Origin: Streptococcus orisratti DSM 15617
GTDB taxonomy: Bacteria; Bacillota; Bacilli; Lactobacillales; Streptococcaceae
DNA: 64,000 nt
Direction of reading: 5' to 3'
NCBI RefSeq assembly: GCF_000380105.1
Contig: NZ_KB904448.1
Coordinates: forward strand, 103,163-167,162
The position numbers and the translations under genes are program-made. Of this stretch, positions 17,721-27,740 are shown one piece after another. Every line of letters starts with the position of its first letter. The first letter of the stretch is position 1. The notes beneath the pieces are model-generated. The model saw only the letters and a program-made list of their open reading frames with translations. It searched no databases and was not told the origin of the DNA.

Positions 17721-17865
17721 TCATACTCGCCAAAAATCACTCTGTTTTTGTCAGTTCTCCTTGATGAGTAAGATTTACCAATGAAAAATTCAGATAACTA
17801 ACCAAGCAGAGGCTATTTTAAAAATGTTTCCTCTATTTGATTCCCACTTCTCCTTACTATTTGCC

Positions 17866-18354
17866 TCAAATTCTCTCTTTAAGCTTTTCCACAAAAAGAT
17901 AAGCTGCTGGACAGGTCAAAGTATTCTTGATAGTCAAGTGATTGATTTGATAGATTTTCTTGCGATCTGTGTGAGGAAATTCTCGACACGCCTTTGGTCG
18001 TACGTCATAGATTGAACAAAGGTTATCATCCCCTAAAAAAGGACAAGGCATGGATTGAAAAACCTTATCACCATCTTCATCAACACATAAGTAAAGTTCT
18101 TCAAACACAGGTAATTTCATGCGGAAATGCTTGGCAATGCGGGTAATATCTGCCTCGGTAAACAGAGGACCTAAGCTTTTACAACAGTTGGCACATTGGG
18201 TGCAATCTATCTCCCTAAAAACTTCTCCATGAACTTGCTGGACAATCTGATCTAAATTTTTGGGAGCCTTTTTCTTCAGAGATGCCAAAAATTTACGGTG
18301 CTCTCCTTGCTTTTGTTGTGCCAAATCATGGTACTTTTCAATATCTATCGTCAT
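17866..18354 (-). CDS. YkgJ-family cysteine-cluster protein
   Basis: 162 residues. The cysteine pattern CTQCANCC (about 57-64), then CPFLGDDNLCSIYDVRPKACREFP, defines the YkgJ/CxxCxxCC family, thought to bind zinc or an iron-sulfur cluster. Function unknown. Single gene, weak Shine-Dalgarno sequence. Confidence 0.82.
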   Translation of the reverse strand: MTIDIEKYHDLAQQKQGEHRKFLASLKKKAPKNLDQIVQQVHGEVFREIDCTQCANCCKSLGPLFTEADITRIAKHFRMKLPVFEELYLCVDEDGDKVFQSMPCPFLGDDNLCSIYDVRPKACREFPHTDRKKIYQINHLTIKNTLTCPAAYLFVEKLKERI

Positions 18355-18436
18355 AAATCATTCTTTCTAATTGACCACAATGGAAATTTTATACTAGCTT
18401 GTCATACATTCATTATAACATAGCTTCACATATCAT

Positions 18437-18461
18437 CAAAAAAGCTGGATAATTCCAGCTT
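18437..18461 (-). terminator. Terminator downstream of galU
   Basis: Perfect 8-bp stem AAGCTGGA/TCCAGCTT with loop TAAT and a TTTT run on the minus strand, about 125 bases after the galU stop. Confidence 0.75.
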
Positions 18462-18585
18462 CTTCTATTTTTATAACCTCCCAGAGAGTAAATAGTTAAT
18501 TCCTGGCTAGCAGCAAAGAAATCATCCTTTTCCAAACTACAACCTCTGAGATTACTGGCTGACTCTCAATCAGACCAATTTATTT

Positions 18586-19476
18586 TTACTTATCTAGTTT
18601 TTTACCAAGTTCAATGATATATTGTTTTAAATCATCTTTTACCTGAGGATGTTGAAGGGCATAATCAATGGAAGTCTTCATAAATCCAAATTTATCCCCA
18701 ACATCATATCGGTTTCCTTTGAACTCCCTTGCAAAAACACGTTGTGTTTTGTTAAGTGTATCAATAGCATCTGTTAGTTGAATCTCATTACCTGCCCCTG
18801 GCTCTTGATTTTCCAAAATATCGAAAATTTCTGGAGTCAACAGATAACGACCGATAATAGCAAGATCACTTGGAGCGTCTTCTGGTGCTGGCTTTTCCAC
18901 AAAAGTCTCAACGCTATACAGCCCATCAACTCCTTCACCTTGAGGAGCAATGACACCATAAGCAGACACTTCATCATGAGGCACTGGCATTACTGCAATT
19001 GTAGAAGCAAATGTCTGCTCATAATCGTTCATTAGTTGTTTGGTCAATGGCAGAGCTTTCTCATCTGTGATATCCATAAGATCATCACCAAGCATAACCA
19101 CAAAAGGTTCATTACCAACAAAAGCCTTCGCCTGTAAGACAGCATCTCCCAGACCACGCGGATGAGACTGACGAATAAAGTGCAAACGAATACCTGTTGT
19201 CTCATCCACAAGTTTCAAGAGATCCGTTTTCCCTTTTTCCTTCAAGTTATATTCCAACTCAAAGTTTGAATCAAAATGATCTTCGATAGAACGTTTTGAC
19301 TTCCCAGTCACAACAAGAATGTCTTCGATACCAGACTTCAAAGCCTCTTCAACAATAAATTGAATTGTCGGCTTATCAACAATCGGTAACATTTCCTTCG
19401 CCAAAGCCTTGGTCGCTGGTAAAAAACGCGTTCCTAAACCTGCTGCTGGAATAACAGCTTTTCTAACTTTTTTCAT
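18586..19476 (-). CDS. galU: UTP--glucose-1-phosphate uridylyltransferase
   Basis: 296 residues. Nucleotidyltransferase signature [21 protein letters not shown] (about 10-30), metal-binding LGDDLMD, and VEKP for the sugar site. Makes UDP-glucose, precursor of UDP-galactose and so of the UDP-galactofuranose and polysaccharide units encoded upstream. Separated from the eps operon by 60 AT-rich bases with a possible -10 box, so it may have its own promoter as well as read-through. Confidence 0.96.
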   Translation of the reverse strand: MKKVRKAVIPAAGLGTRFLPATKALAKEMLPIVDKPTIQFIVEEALKSGIEDILVVTGKSKRSIEDHFDSNFELEYNLKEKGKTDLLKLVDETTGIRLHFIRQSHPRGLGDAVLQAKAFVGNEPFVVMLGDDLMDITDEKALPLTKQLMNDYEQTFASTIAVMPVPHDEVSAYGVIAPQGEGVDGLYSVETFVEKPAPEDAPSDLAIIGRYLLTPEIFDILENQEPGAGNEIQLTDAIDTLNKTQRVFAREFKGNRYDVGDKFGFMKTSIDYALQHPQVKDDLKQYIIELGKKLDK

Positions 19477-19536
19477 AAATAATCCCTTAATATTTTAACT
19501 TTATTCAATTATATTCAATTTACAAAATTAAGTTTA

Positions 19537-20649
19537 TTAACTTTTTTGATGTGCTTTTTTCCACCTTATCATATCATCTATTATAAATAATATTGATAAT
19601 AGCGAAGTAATAACCCCACATGAATTTAAAACCATGATGATGGCATAAGGTTTCTTCACATAAAGTATGCCTGATCCATGTCTTAATATTGTCTCATTTT
19701 TATCTGTAACAACTACTGGTTTCGTAAAATTTTTAAAATCTTTAGTTGAAATCACATATTGATTTTTAAGAAAATTTGTAGTCCCCTCATATTTATCAAA
19801 ATAGATATAATAAGTCTTGTTCAATTGTAAAATAAATTGGCCTTCCGTATAATCAATAGGATTTCCCAATGCAAAGCTTAGAAAATCCTCTTTGATTAAC
19901 TTCCAACTCTTAAGGTCATTAGACTGATAATAATCAATTGTCTTTTGATATTCATCCTTGACTAATAAATGGTATACTCCATTTCTGTAAAATATACTAG
20001 GATCAATGTAGTTTTTACTAGACTTCAAATTTAGCTTCCAAGACTTCTTTGATATAAAATCATCCATGTCCATTTGGGATATGTAGAGACTGTGTTGAAA
20101 AATAATTTCATTATTTTTATCAATCGTTTGACCTCTATCATTAGCAACCGATAACAAATAAACGGATTGATTACTTTTATCTTCAAAAAATTCTGGTGCC
20201 CAGATTTGATGGACTTCTCTTCCTTCTGCTTCTGCTACTTTACGAATACCAAGATTAACATAGTGAGGTGTCAAATGATGGACATCATAGCCAGTATAAA
20301 TTGTCGTTTCAAAACCTTGTGATAAGTTATAGTTTGTGACTGCACCATAAATTCTACCGGATTTATCTTGCCACAGAGACATATCTCTGCCAGGCATCTC
20401 TTTCGAAGTATAAGACACTAGCTTATCCAGATTATTAGGCTTATCTACTGTTGCCTTATAAAAAATGAATCCATTATTCTGAGTCCAATCACCATCAGGC
20501 ATAAAACTGTAAAGAACTTCTGAACTTATCATAAAATGAGAAAATATAAATCCAAGCAAAAAAAGTATTACGGTTATTGCCAAAACTACTTTTGATTTAT
20601 AAAAGCTCCCACCAAACAGTCTCAAAATAGTTCTCCTTCTAAAAAACAC
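19537..20649 (-). CDS. Membrane-anchored GH43-like beta-propeller protein, last eps gene
   Basis: 370 residues, with one helix near each end (about 22-44 and 335-357), leaving an extracytoplasmic domain of about 290 residues. That domain has motifs of five-bladed glycosidases of the GH43/GH32 group: IWAPEFFED, DPSIFYRNGVYHLLVKDE and a final RHGSGILYV. GH43 includes arabinofuranosidases and galactofuranosidases, and this operon makes a galactofuranose polymer, so it may trim or modify the polymer outside the membrane. Catalytic competence is unproven; it may only bind glycan. Confidence 0.6.
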   Translation of the reverse strand: MFFRRRTILRLFGGSFYKSKVVLAITVILFLLGFIFSHFMISSEVLYSFMPDGDWTQNNGFIFYKATVDKPNNLDKLVSYTSKEMPGRDMSLWQDKSGRIYGAVTNYNLSQGFETTIYTGYDVHHLTPHYVNLGIRKVAEAEGREVHQIWAPEFFEDKSNQSVYLLSVANDRGQTIDKNNEIIFQHSLYISQMDMDDFISKKSWKLNLKSSKNYIDPSIFYRNGVYHLLVKDEYQKTIDYYQSNDLKSWKLIKEDFLSFALGNPIDYTEGQFILQLNKTYYIYFDKYEGTTNFLKNQYVISTKDFKNFTKPVVVTDKNETILRHGSGILYVKKPYAIIMVLNSCGVITSLLSILFIIDDMIRWKKAHQKS

Positions 20650-20664
20650 TAAGTAACACCAAAC

Positions 20665-21687
20665 TTATTTTTTCAAATATTTTACTGGATAAAATACAAA
20701 ATCACTATATGGAATTTTAGAGGTCAAATAGATAACTAAAGTACTTCCAAACCAACCCGCACATAAACCAATACAAATATGAAGGAAGACATTACCTATT
20801 CCCAGTTTTAGAAGAAAAATCCTGGTTACACTCACTATTGGTGCGTGTAACAAATAAATTATTATACTATCTTTCCCAAGTCTTCTAAAATACGAACCAA
20901 ATTTGTTAGTTCGATTCATAATAGGATAGCTCGCAAAAGCTAAAAAGACGGAAATAGGAAATATCAACCCTAAGAGACCTGGTGTATCATACGATATATA
21001 AAAATCTGGTTTACTCAATTCCCAAAATAGCATAAAAATAGCAATAACCAGCACAGTTGAACTCACAATCAATTTCCAATGTTTTTCCAAAAACTTAGTC
21101 AATTCGGATTTTCTTAACCAGTAACCTAAAATAAAGAAAAACGACCACAATAATAGTTTCTGAACAATATATATCTTAACTGGCACTATCATTGATACTC
21201 CATAAGCTATGATAGTCACTGTTAGCAGATAATTATGATTTTTAATCCATAGTGTTAGAACACCTAAGGTAGCATAAATCCACCATAAGACATAAAGGTA
21301 CCACGAAACTCCAAGCGGTGTATGAAAAATACCTAGCAATTCCGAAAAAGAAGCAGGATTTCTGACCGTACTTCCTCCAATACTCTGTAATATGAACTGC
21401 ACAATTGAATAAAAAATGTAAGGAATTCCAAGTGCAATAGTTTTATACTTCATATACTTAAAATAGCATTTTAAATCCAAGATTGGTTTAAAGAAAAATC
21501 CTGATAATGCAAAAAAGACAGGGATGTGGAAGAGATAAAAAACTTGTACAATGAACAAAAGTGCTGTTTCGCTTGATTCAAAACGATTTGATTCAAACAA
21601 CCCTAAAATGACATGGCCAAATACGACCATCAGAACCGTTAACCCCTTGCCAAAATCAATCCAATCAATACGTTCTGCGCTACTCAA
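20665..21687 (-). CDS. Acyltransferase 3 family membrane protein
   Basis: 340 residues with about ten hydrophobic segments and the start RIDWIDFGKGLTVLMVVFGHV, which carries the family's conserved His. Such proteins move O-acetyl groups onto cell-surface sugars. Here it probably acetylates the repeat unit. Fifteen bases before the propeller gene, 14 after the Stealth gene. Confidence 0.85.
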   Translation of the reverse strand: MSSAERIDWIDFGKGLTVLMVVFGHVILGLFESNRFESSETALLFIVQVFYLFHIPVFFALSGFFFKPILDLKCYFKYMKYKTIALGIPYIFYSIVQFILQSIGGSTVRNPASFSELLGIFHTPLGVSWYLYVLWWIYATLGVLTLWIKNHNYLLTVTIIAYGVSMIVPVKIYIVQKLLLWSFFFILGYWLRKSELTKFLEKHWKLIVSSTVLVIAIFMLFWELSKPDFYISYDTPGLLGLIFPISVFLAFASYPIMNRTNKFGSYFRRLGKDSIIIYLLHAPIVSVTRIFLLKLGIGNVFLHICIGLCAGWFGSTLVIYLTSKIPYSDFVFYPVKYLKK

Positions 21688-21701
21688 TAGTATAACTCCT
21701 T

Positions 21702-22694
21702 CTATTTTTCAAACTCTGATTTTTCTGGGAATTTTTCCTCAAAAGCCTGCCTTACTTTCGCAGAACTTTCTTCATAATCATAATTGTTATTTTCATCATT
21801 GATACAGATCACTTTATATTTATTCTTCAACATTGCTTCGACAATTTCATCTTCAGATTCTGCTGAAAAATAATGTCCAAAGTTAATCTTTTGTGGAACA
21901 AAACGACCACTCTCAATATTCCAATGCGACATTGCCCAGTGGTTAATATCCTCGATAGACCGAAAACGATGTTGACAAACTTTATCCAAATACTCCCCTT
22001 CCAACTCCCAAATCTCTTTAAAAGTTGATTTAAGATGAGGAACTGTTATATGAAAACTTTTATAACCCATGATTCCTGAATAAAGAAGTGCAGAAAGATT
22101 ATTAACATTAAACATACCATAATCTAGACGGAAAAATTTTCTAACTGACTTCAGGACACGCTTTTTATGATTAGTGAAATGTCTATTGAGCACAATGGTA
22201 TTATTTAATTCCGTATGACTAAAACTTTCCTTTGGAATAATCGGCTTGTAGATGCCAAAATCTTTAACTTGATCACCAACAAAAAAGTCTTCAGGGCTAG
22301 TCTGATTGACCAAATAGACATCATCACTAAATAGAACAAATCGTTGACTTAATTCTTCAATACGATGAAGATTCAACTCAATCACTGCTGAGTTATACGT
22401 TGGTAAATACTTTTCAGGAATAAATTCTTTGTGAGTGACCACTCGAAGCTTAGGATGATCGGTATTCAACCACTCTGGAACATGACCGTAGGTGATGAAG
22501 AAGATTTTATTCACCCAAGGGGCATTTTTCTCAATCCCACGAAACCAATAACGAAATAAATCAGACGGTCTATAGCGCTGAGTATTATCAGCTTCATCAA
22601 AAGTTCCATCTGATGAGTAGGCTTTCTTTTCAGCTAACCAAACGGGATCTGTTCCATCAACCCAAGTCACTACGACATCTATTGCACTTTCCAT
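21702..22694 (-). CDS. Stealth-family sugar-phosphate transferase
   Basis: 330 residues with the Stealth conserved regions: CR1 DVVVTWVDGTDPVW (6-19), CR2 RYRPSDLFRYWFRGIEKNAPW and the following YGHVPEWL, CR3 FSDDVYL, CR4 near HWNIESG. These enzymes transfer hexose 1-phosphate from a nucleotide sugar, making phosphodiester links in polysaccharides (for example CsaB/SacB of Neisseria and WefC of oral streptococci). Thus the repeat unit probably contains a phosphodiester. Two bases separate it from the next upstream gene. Confidence 0.85.
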   Translation of the reverse strand: MESAIDVVVTWVDGTDPVWLAEKKAYSSDGTFDEADNTQRYRPSDLFRYWFRGIEKNAPWVNKIFFITYGHVPEWLNTDHPKLRVVTHKEFIPEKYLPTYNSAVIELNLHRIEELSQRFVLFSDDVYLVNQTSPEDFFVGDQVKDFGIYKPIIPKESFSHTELNNTIVLNRHFTNHKKRVLKSVRKFFRLDYGMFNVNNLSALLYSGIMGYKSFHITVPHLKSTFKEIWELEGEYLDKVCQHRFRSIEDINHWAMSHWNIESGRFVPQKINFGHYFSAESEDEIVEAMLKNKYKVICINDENNNYDYEESSAKVRQAFEEKFPEKSEFEK

Positions 22695-22695
22695 A

Positions 22696-23742
22696 TTACT
22701 TTCCTAGCTGTTTCAACGCAGTAGAGATTGCTGTTTTCAAATAGTGACCAGCCTGCAATTGTTCTTTTATTTTTTTTGTATTATCAACCATTTGCTGATA
22801 GTCTTCTTCAGTGATATCATCCAATTTTTCCTTCAATTCGTGAAGGGAAGACACAGTAATACCCACTTGATGCTTTTCAACAAACTTAGCTTCAGCTGCT
22901 TCTGACCAAATAATAACTGGTAGAGAAGAAGATATATATAATGAAAGTTTATGGGGATTGTTATATCGAAGATAATCACCCGTTTCTCCTACACAACTTT
23001 CAACAGAGGGTCCATCCCAAACTAATCCAAAACCACTTGACAGCTCATTTGGAACATCATCTGGTGGAAATGCTCCACGATAATTGATGTTGCTAGGTTG
23101 TTCAGTTGGTTCGTAATATACACCTAACAAATCGAATGCGACATCCGCTACCTTACCGAGCTCATAAACATACGGTGACTTCTCTGTCGCCAAATTTCCA
23201 GCAATAATTACTTTTTTAGAAAATTCTGTAGGAATATCCGATGATTTATCACTGAGATAATCAAAAATCTCCAATGATACCAGTCTATTTTCAGGTACTC
23301 CTTGTTTTATAAACCACTGTCTCATATTATCATTATGAACGATAAGCTGATCAGCTATTTCAAGAGTTTCTTTAAATTCTGCTCGCGCCTTTGGAGTATC
23401 ATAACGCAATAATTCTACATCATGAATAAGTGAAATAATTCGGATATCTTTCTCCTGTTTTAGCTTTGTCAAAACTTGAAAACGTCCCAAAGCTCTGATT
23501 TTAAAAGGGTTTTGCAAAATAAGAATTGAATCTCTCTCCACAGTGCTGTAAACTTTTTTCCAGTCCTTATAAAACTTAATTTGGCGCTTAACCTTCCCTA
23601 GAATCCCTTGATCTCGCGTGGCAACCAAAACAGGCACTCCCTCTGCACCTAACTCTTTGAGAATAACAACCGCATCATTGGTAGCTTTACTCCCAGCATG
23701 TTTTTCATTATTATAATCTTCAACAATTTGATAAATTTTCAT
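22696..23742 (-). CDS. Glycosyltransferase, likely beta-1,6-galactofuranosyltransferase type
   Basis: 348 residues of GT-B design (start MKIYQIVEDYNNEKHAGSKA, later GLVWDGPSVESCVGETGDYLRYNNPHKLSLYISSS). The pattern is that of Gram-positive WbbI/GlfT-type beta-1,6-Galf transferases of oral streptococcal polysaccharide loci. A glf gene in the same operon supplies UDP-Galf, which supports the assignment. Acceptor unknown. Confidence 0.7.
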   Translation of the reverse strand: MKIYQIVEDYNNEKHAGSKATNDAVVILKELGAEGVPVLVATRDQGILGKVKRQIKFYKDWKKVYSTVERDSILILQNPFKIRALGRFQVLTKLKQEKDIRIISLIHDVELLRYDTPKARAEFKETLEIADQLIVHNDNMRQWFIKQGVPENRLVSLEIFDYLSDKSSDIPTEFSKKVIIAGNLATEKSPYVYELGKVADVAFDLLGVYYEPTEQPSNINYRGAFPPDDVPNELSSGFGLVWDGPSVESCVGETGDYLRYNNPHKLSLYISSSLPVIIWSEAAEAKFVEKHQVGITVSSLHELKEKLDDITEEDYQQMVDNTKKIKEQLQAGHYLKTAISTALKQLGK

Positions 23743-23780
23743 TTTTTATACTTCTTTCAGTAATTCTATGTTCAAAAATA

Positions 23781-24722
23781 CTAAGTATTTCCACTCGCTG
23801 TCCACTCCAAAATCTTAGCCTTTAGTTTTGGACTAGAGAGAACATTAAATTTTCTAGAAAATAAATATCCCAACATTCTTGCTTCATCTAGTGTATTACT
23901 ATCTTCTACCTTATCCGTCCAAGTATAAGGATTACCATCCCACCAGTTGATATATCTAAGGTTTCCTTGAAAATCTTCTTTTCGATTATAAGACAAACTA
24001 TCATCATATAGACGTCCAAGCAAGCCTTTTTGATGAAGTAAATGTGGAATAAAGACTTCATCTGGAATAAAACTATGCTGAAACGTTTGCTCAATTTGCT
24101 TTTCTGATGCCACTACTAGCTTGATAATATCTTGAGGAAAACTTCCCCATTGGGCTGCTTTTATTGGTGTCAGATTATCACGTTTCAAGCGATCGATTCT
24201 TAATAGCTTCTGTATGACCACTTCCGTTTTGCGATAGATTTTAAAGAATGCTTTTCCAAATACTCCAGGAAAAGTTCTAGGAGTTAATCGTCCAAATAAG
24301 TGATAATATTTTAAACGATCAATATTCTCTTTGTCCCCCTCGAGAGTCATCATGGTCAGGAAGACCTTATCTAGATGTTGTTCAAAAAAACTATGTATCG
24401 TCTCTTGAGATTGAAGTGGTAAATCTATACCAGATAATAAATGGTAGAAACAATAATCGCCATGCTGAGAGGCTGTTCTAAAAAGGCTCATCTCAGCTTC
24501 TATTTGAGAATATCCACCCCAATAAACAGCCACTCTAGGAACAAATATTAACTGAGATTTTTTAACCTTTTCTTGTAGTATTTGCTGATCAAGTTTGGAA
24601 AAGCTTGACTTTTTATCAATATGAAGAAAGATATCATTTTTTTCATGATCTAAAAGACTGATTAAGAAGCCCAATTGTTCATAAGAACCATGAGCCATTA
24701 TCAAATAGGCGTGTTTCCTCAT
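23781..24722 (-). CDS. GT14-type branching glycosyltransferase
   Basis: 313 residues. The start AYLIMAHGSYEQLGFLISLLDHEKNDIFLHIDKKS and YHLLSGIDLPLQS, AAQWGSF, IPDEVFIPHLL are signatures of the core-2/I-branching beta-1,6-N-acetylglucosaminyltransferase family. It probably adds a GlcNAc-type or similar side residue to the repeat unit; donor and linkage are inference. Confidence 0.75.
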   Translation of the reverse strand: MRKHAYLIMAHGSYEQLGFLISLLDHEKNDIFLHIDKKSSFSKLDQQILQEKVKKSQLIFVPRVAVYWGGYSQIEAEMSLFRTASQHGDYCFYHLLSGIDLPLQSQETIHSFFEQHLDKVFLTMMTLEGDKENIDRLKYYHLFGRLTPRTFPGVFGKAFFKIYRKTEVVIQKLLRIDRLKRDNLTPIKAAQWGSFPQDIIKLVVASEKQIEQTFQHSFIPDEVFIPHLLHQKGLLGRLYDDSLSYNRKEDFQGNLRYINWWDGNPYTWTDKVEDSNTLDEARMLGYLFSRKFNVLSSPKLKAKILEWTASGNT

Positions 24723-24725
24723 TTC

Positions 24726-25718
24726 TTATCCTCTTCTTTTTAACTGCAATAATTTATTCAAAGCCCCAGCTGTAAAACTATAATTTAAAGCAAAAGCAAG
24801 GACTAATGGTTTACGATTGAGAGGCATGGGGCCTTTTAAGAGGGTCAAACAATCTTTTCGGACGGCTTTGGCCAAATCATCTACCATAATCGCATTGTCT
24901 GCCTTAACCTGACGATAATTCTCAGAAAATGACAATTCTGTCAAAAGGGCAAAGTTGGCTCGTTTACGATTAAAAATAGCCCAATTCTGATAATCCGAAT
25001 CTCCTGATTGATTCGCTTTGGCTACAACCATATCCCAGCCTTTCAAAACATCGAAATGACGATTACTAAATTTTGCTGAAAGTCCATCCAAATTGACAAA
25101 ATAATTGTAGATTACTTTATCTGAAATCACAACTTTTGACGCGTTTAAAATATACATAAAGGTAGACGGTACATCTTCTGCATACAAACCTTTAGGTTGT
25201 TTAACTCCAATAACTACGTCTCGACGGTAAAGTTTATTCCAGACGTAATAATGAATTTCCTGACTACCAATTTTGAAGTAGCGTTTTGCATATTCTTTTT
25301 GAGTCAGAACATCCACTCGATTTTCACTTGATAATTCAGAAACCACAGTTTCCGTCCGTCTAATACCTCCAATACTAATATCTGCAGTGTTAGCAACTAA
25401 TAAATGTAATAAGTACTCATAAGCATCCAGTTCCAACCAGTCATCAGAATCTAGAAAAGTAATGTAATCACCTGTAGCGGCGGCGATTCCTGTGTTTCTA
25501 GCCTCACTAAGACCTGCATTTTCCTGGTGTAACAGCTTAATACGATTATCCTTGGCTTGATAAGCCTCAGCGATAGTAATAGAACCATCCGGTGTACCAT
25601 CATTAACCAAAATAATTTCTAGATTACTATGTGTCTGGTTAACTACAGAGTCCAAGCATCTCGCAAGATACTTTTCAACGTTATAAATTGGAATAATAAC
25701 ACTGATTAAAGGTGGCAT
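24726..25718 (-). CDS. GT2 family glycosyltransferase
   Basis: 330 residues with the GT-A fold: PLISVIIPIYNVEKYLARCLDSVVNQTH (3-30), NDGTPDGS, and the metal-binding TFLDSDDWLE. An inverting enzyme that adds one sugar to the lipid-linked repeat on the cytoplasmic face. Good Shine-Dalgarno (GGAAAGGA). Donor sugar unknown. Confidence 0.87.
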   Translation of the reverse strand: MPPLISVIIPIYNVEKYLARCLDSVVNQTHSNLEIILVNDGTPDGSITIAEAYQAKDNRIKLLHQENAGLSEARNTGIAAATGDYITFLDSDDWLELDAYEYLLHLLVANTADISIGGIRRTETVVSELSSENRVDVLTQKEYAKRYFKIGSQEIHYYVWNKLYRRDVVIGVKQPKGLYAEDVPSTFMYILNASKVVISDKVIYNYFVNLDGLSAKFSNRHFDVLKGWDMVVAKANQSGDSDYQNWAIFNRKRANFALLTELSFSENYRQVKADNAIMVDDLAKAVRKDCLTLLKGPMPLNRKPLVLAFALNYSFTAGALNKLLQLKRRG

Positions 25719-25745
25719 AAATAGTTCCTTTCCAGTAAACCGTAC

Positions 25746-26927
25746 TTACAATTGATTGATGCTTTCCTTTTTATAAATTTTCATAGACTTCACTGCAAAA
25801 GGGAGCGCTAACAAAACTAAGAAAAAGTTATAATGCAAGTTAAATGTAAGATCATCAATCATAGCGTGGGCCGCTAAAATGCTTAAAATTAATAGTAATA
25901 AGTACTGTCTCTGTTTATACAAAATAAACAGAGTGAGAGTTAGAAGTGTTACAAAAATGATCAAATACAGAAGACCATATTTTTGTAGTACCTGAATGTA
26001 CATATTATCTACATATAGGTATGACATCGTACTTCTCTTACCATCTTCACTCAATCCATTTCCCACCCATTGGATATTTTTACCCAACCAGTCGAATCCA
26101 TAGAACGCTAGGGATTTACTAGCTAGATAAATACGTCCACCTAGAAATCTATTCAAGGCACGCAAACCACTCCCTGCTGTAATATATTTCCCAGCGATAA
26201 TATAGCTCACCACTGCACCATAGATATACGACGGAATAAGAATGGTTAAGAGATAACGTATTTTTATTAAGAACTTTGGAAAATATTTTAGTAAAAGTCC
26301 TAAAATCAAGAGAATTAAGCTTGATAGAGCTGTTAGACGTGAATTAGTCTGTAAGTATATCCATAGAACAGATAACGTTAACAAAAGTAAACTTTTATAT
26401 GTAATAGCTTCTTGCTTACTGTATATATAAAGTCCTACAATATTCAACATTACCGTTGATGGGAAAAGTGAATAACGAAAACCTAAATAGTGTCGGGTAC
26501 GAGTTGCTGAAATTTCAACATAATCTTGAACAATACCTAATTTACTACTAAGAATAACGAAAACAAATACGATAACAATAACAGGTAGTACGATCGCTAC
26601 TAGCCTGTTAAAATCAAAATCTCTTAGTAGGAAGATAATAATCAATGAATAGATATAAGTCTGAAAAGATCCTATGGAAGCGTAAATTAACAAACTCATT
26701 ATACCTAAAGTAAAGATTGCACCAAAAGTTCCTATTCCTTTTTTTACAGTCAGAATATTATGTAAAAAAATCAAAAAGATTGATAGCATTGAAACCAGAT
26801 GGTAAAGAGCTCCTGGAATATATTTTGAAAAAAAGGTTGTCATTAGTAATGATACTATTATATACAGAGATACACCACAGTAAACCAACCAATCATTAAG
26901 TGATTTTCGATCAATTTTGATTTTCAT
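25746..26927 (-). CDS. wzy: Wzy-type polysaccharide polymerase
   Basis: 393 residues with about ten to twelve hydrophobic segments and a large loop around 260-310 (RALNRFLGGRIYLASKSLAFYGF). Low conservation, but topology and place between glycosyltransferases and wzx fit the O-antigen polymerase/EpsG group. It would join repeat units on the outer face of the membrane. Very AT-rich, as usual for wzy. Confidence 0.72.
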   Translation of the reverse strand: MKIKIDRKSLNDWLVYCGVSLYIIVSLLMTTFFSKYIPGALYHLVSMLSIFLIFLHNILTVKKGIGTFGAIFTLGIMSLLIYASIGSFQTYIYSLIIIFLLRDFDFNRLVAIVLPVIVIVFVFVILSSKLGIVQDYVEISATRTRHYLGFRYSLFPSTVMLNIVGLYIYSKQEAITYKSLLLLTLSVLWIYLQTNSRLTALSSLILLILGLLLKYFPKFLIKIRYLLTILIPSYIYGAVVSYIIAGKYITAGSGLRALNRFLGGRIYLASKSLAFYGFDWLGKNIQWVGNGLSEDGKRSTMSYLYVDNMYIQVLQKYGLLYLIIFVTLLTLTLFILYKQRQYLLLLILSILAAHAMIDDLTFNLHYNFFLVLLALPFAVKSMKIYKKESINQL

Positions 26928-26936
26928 ACCTACTCC

Positions 26937-27728
26937 CTAAAAACTCTTACCATATTTTTTCCCTAGGAACTTAGCTTCTAGGAATGATTTCCCTTTATTC
27001 CAAAGATTAACATTTTCCATATACATGAAGGGAACTTCTTTGATAGTTACATCTTCTTTCTTTAACCATACATTAAACAAACGCTCACTCACGCGTCCAA
27101 ATAATCGTGCATCAAATGCTGAGTAGCCACTAATATCTAAACATTTATAAAGTTCATCTATAATTGGAAAAAGCCATGAACAGTAAGTATTGACTAGCTC
27201 TTTTTTCATAATAAACATATTGAACATGTAGCCACTACGTTGTTTCATTACATCGTCAAAACTCTCTAAATAATCTGGCGACAACTCTTTAACAATTTGT
27301 CGTGTCAGATCTAGATGGTTTGAGTCATGTGTATGAGCATAATGTGAGTAAAGTGTCTCAATATAATACTTACGTTTCTTAGGAACTATGACATCTGCCT
27401 CGTCCAATAATTTGTCAATATCGTTTTGGGACAAAATAACATCGTCAATTTTAATGTTTTCATTATAAGATTGACTCTTCTTTGTAAAATATCTACGATA
27501 GTGCACTAGACCTAAATAATCACAATCAAGATTTTTCCAAGCCCAGTACAAACCCGTCAACTCACAGTAGTAAGGATTGAGGTTTGAAATATTGTCACCA
27601 GTATTATCACCGACATATCCCAAATCATCCTTACCTTCTCGTCCAACATGAACAGGAAGGTAAAGTTCAGAATCTTTAGGCATTCGAAATTTCTTATGCG
27701 TTGCAATAATCAGTTTAACGTTTTTCAA
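26937..27728 (-). CDS. DUF4422 glycosyltransferase
   Basis: 263 residues with the DUF4422 pattern: ATHKKFRMP near the start, YLPVHVGREG, DNISNLNPYYCELTGLYWAWKN and GLVHYRRYF. Members are glycosyltransferases (for example in capsule loci, some shown to move Galf or Gal). Begins with TTG at 27728, after GGGGAGATATCC. Acts on the lipid-linked repeat. Confidence 0.8.
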   Translation of the reverse strand: MKNVKLIIATHKKFRMPKDSELYLPVHVGREGKDDLGYVGDNTGDNISNLNPYYCELTGLYWAWKNLDCDYLGLVHYRRYFTKKSQSYNENIKIDDVILSQNDIDKLLDEADVIVPKKRKYYIETLYSHYAHTHDSNHLDLTRQIVKELSPDYLESFDDVMKQRSGYMFNMFIMKKELVNTYCSWLFPIIDELYKCLDISGYSAFDARLFGRVSERLFNVWLKKEDVTIKEVPFMYMENVNLWNKGKSFLEAKFLGKKYGKSF

Positions 27729-27740
27729 GGATATCTCCCC

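Noticed and set aside
17824..18015. 63-codon plus-strand frame after cspA
   Set aside because: Mostly antisense to the YkgJ-type gene; no Shine-Dalgarno sequence.
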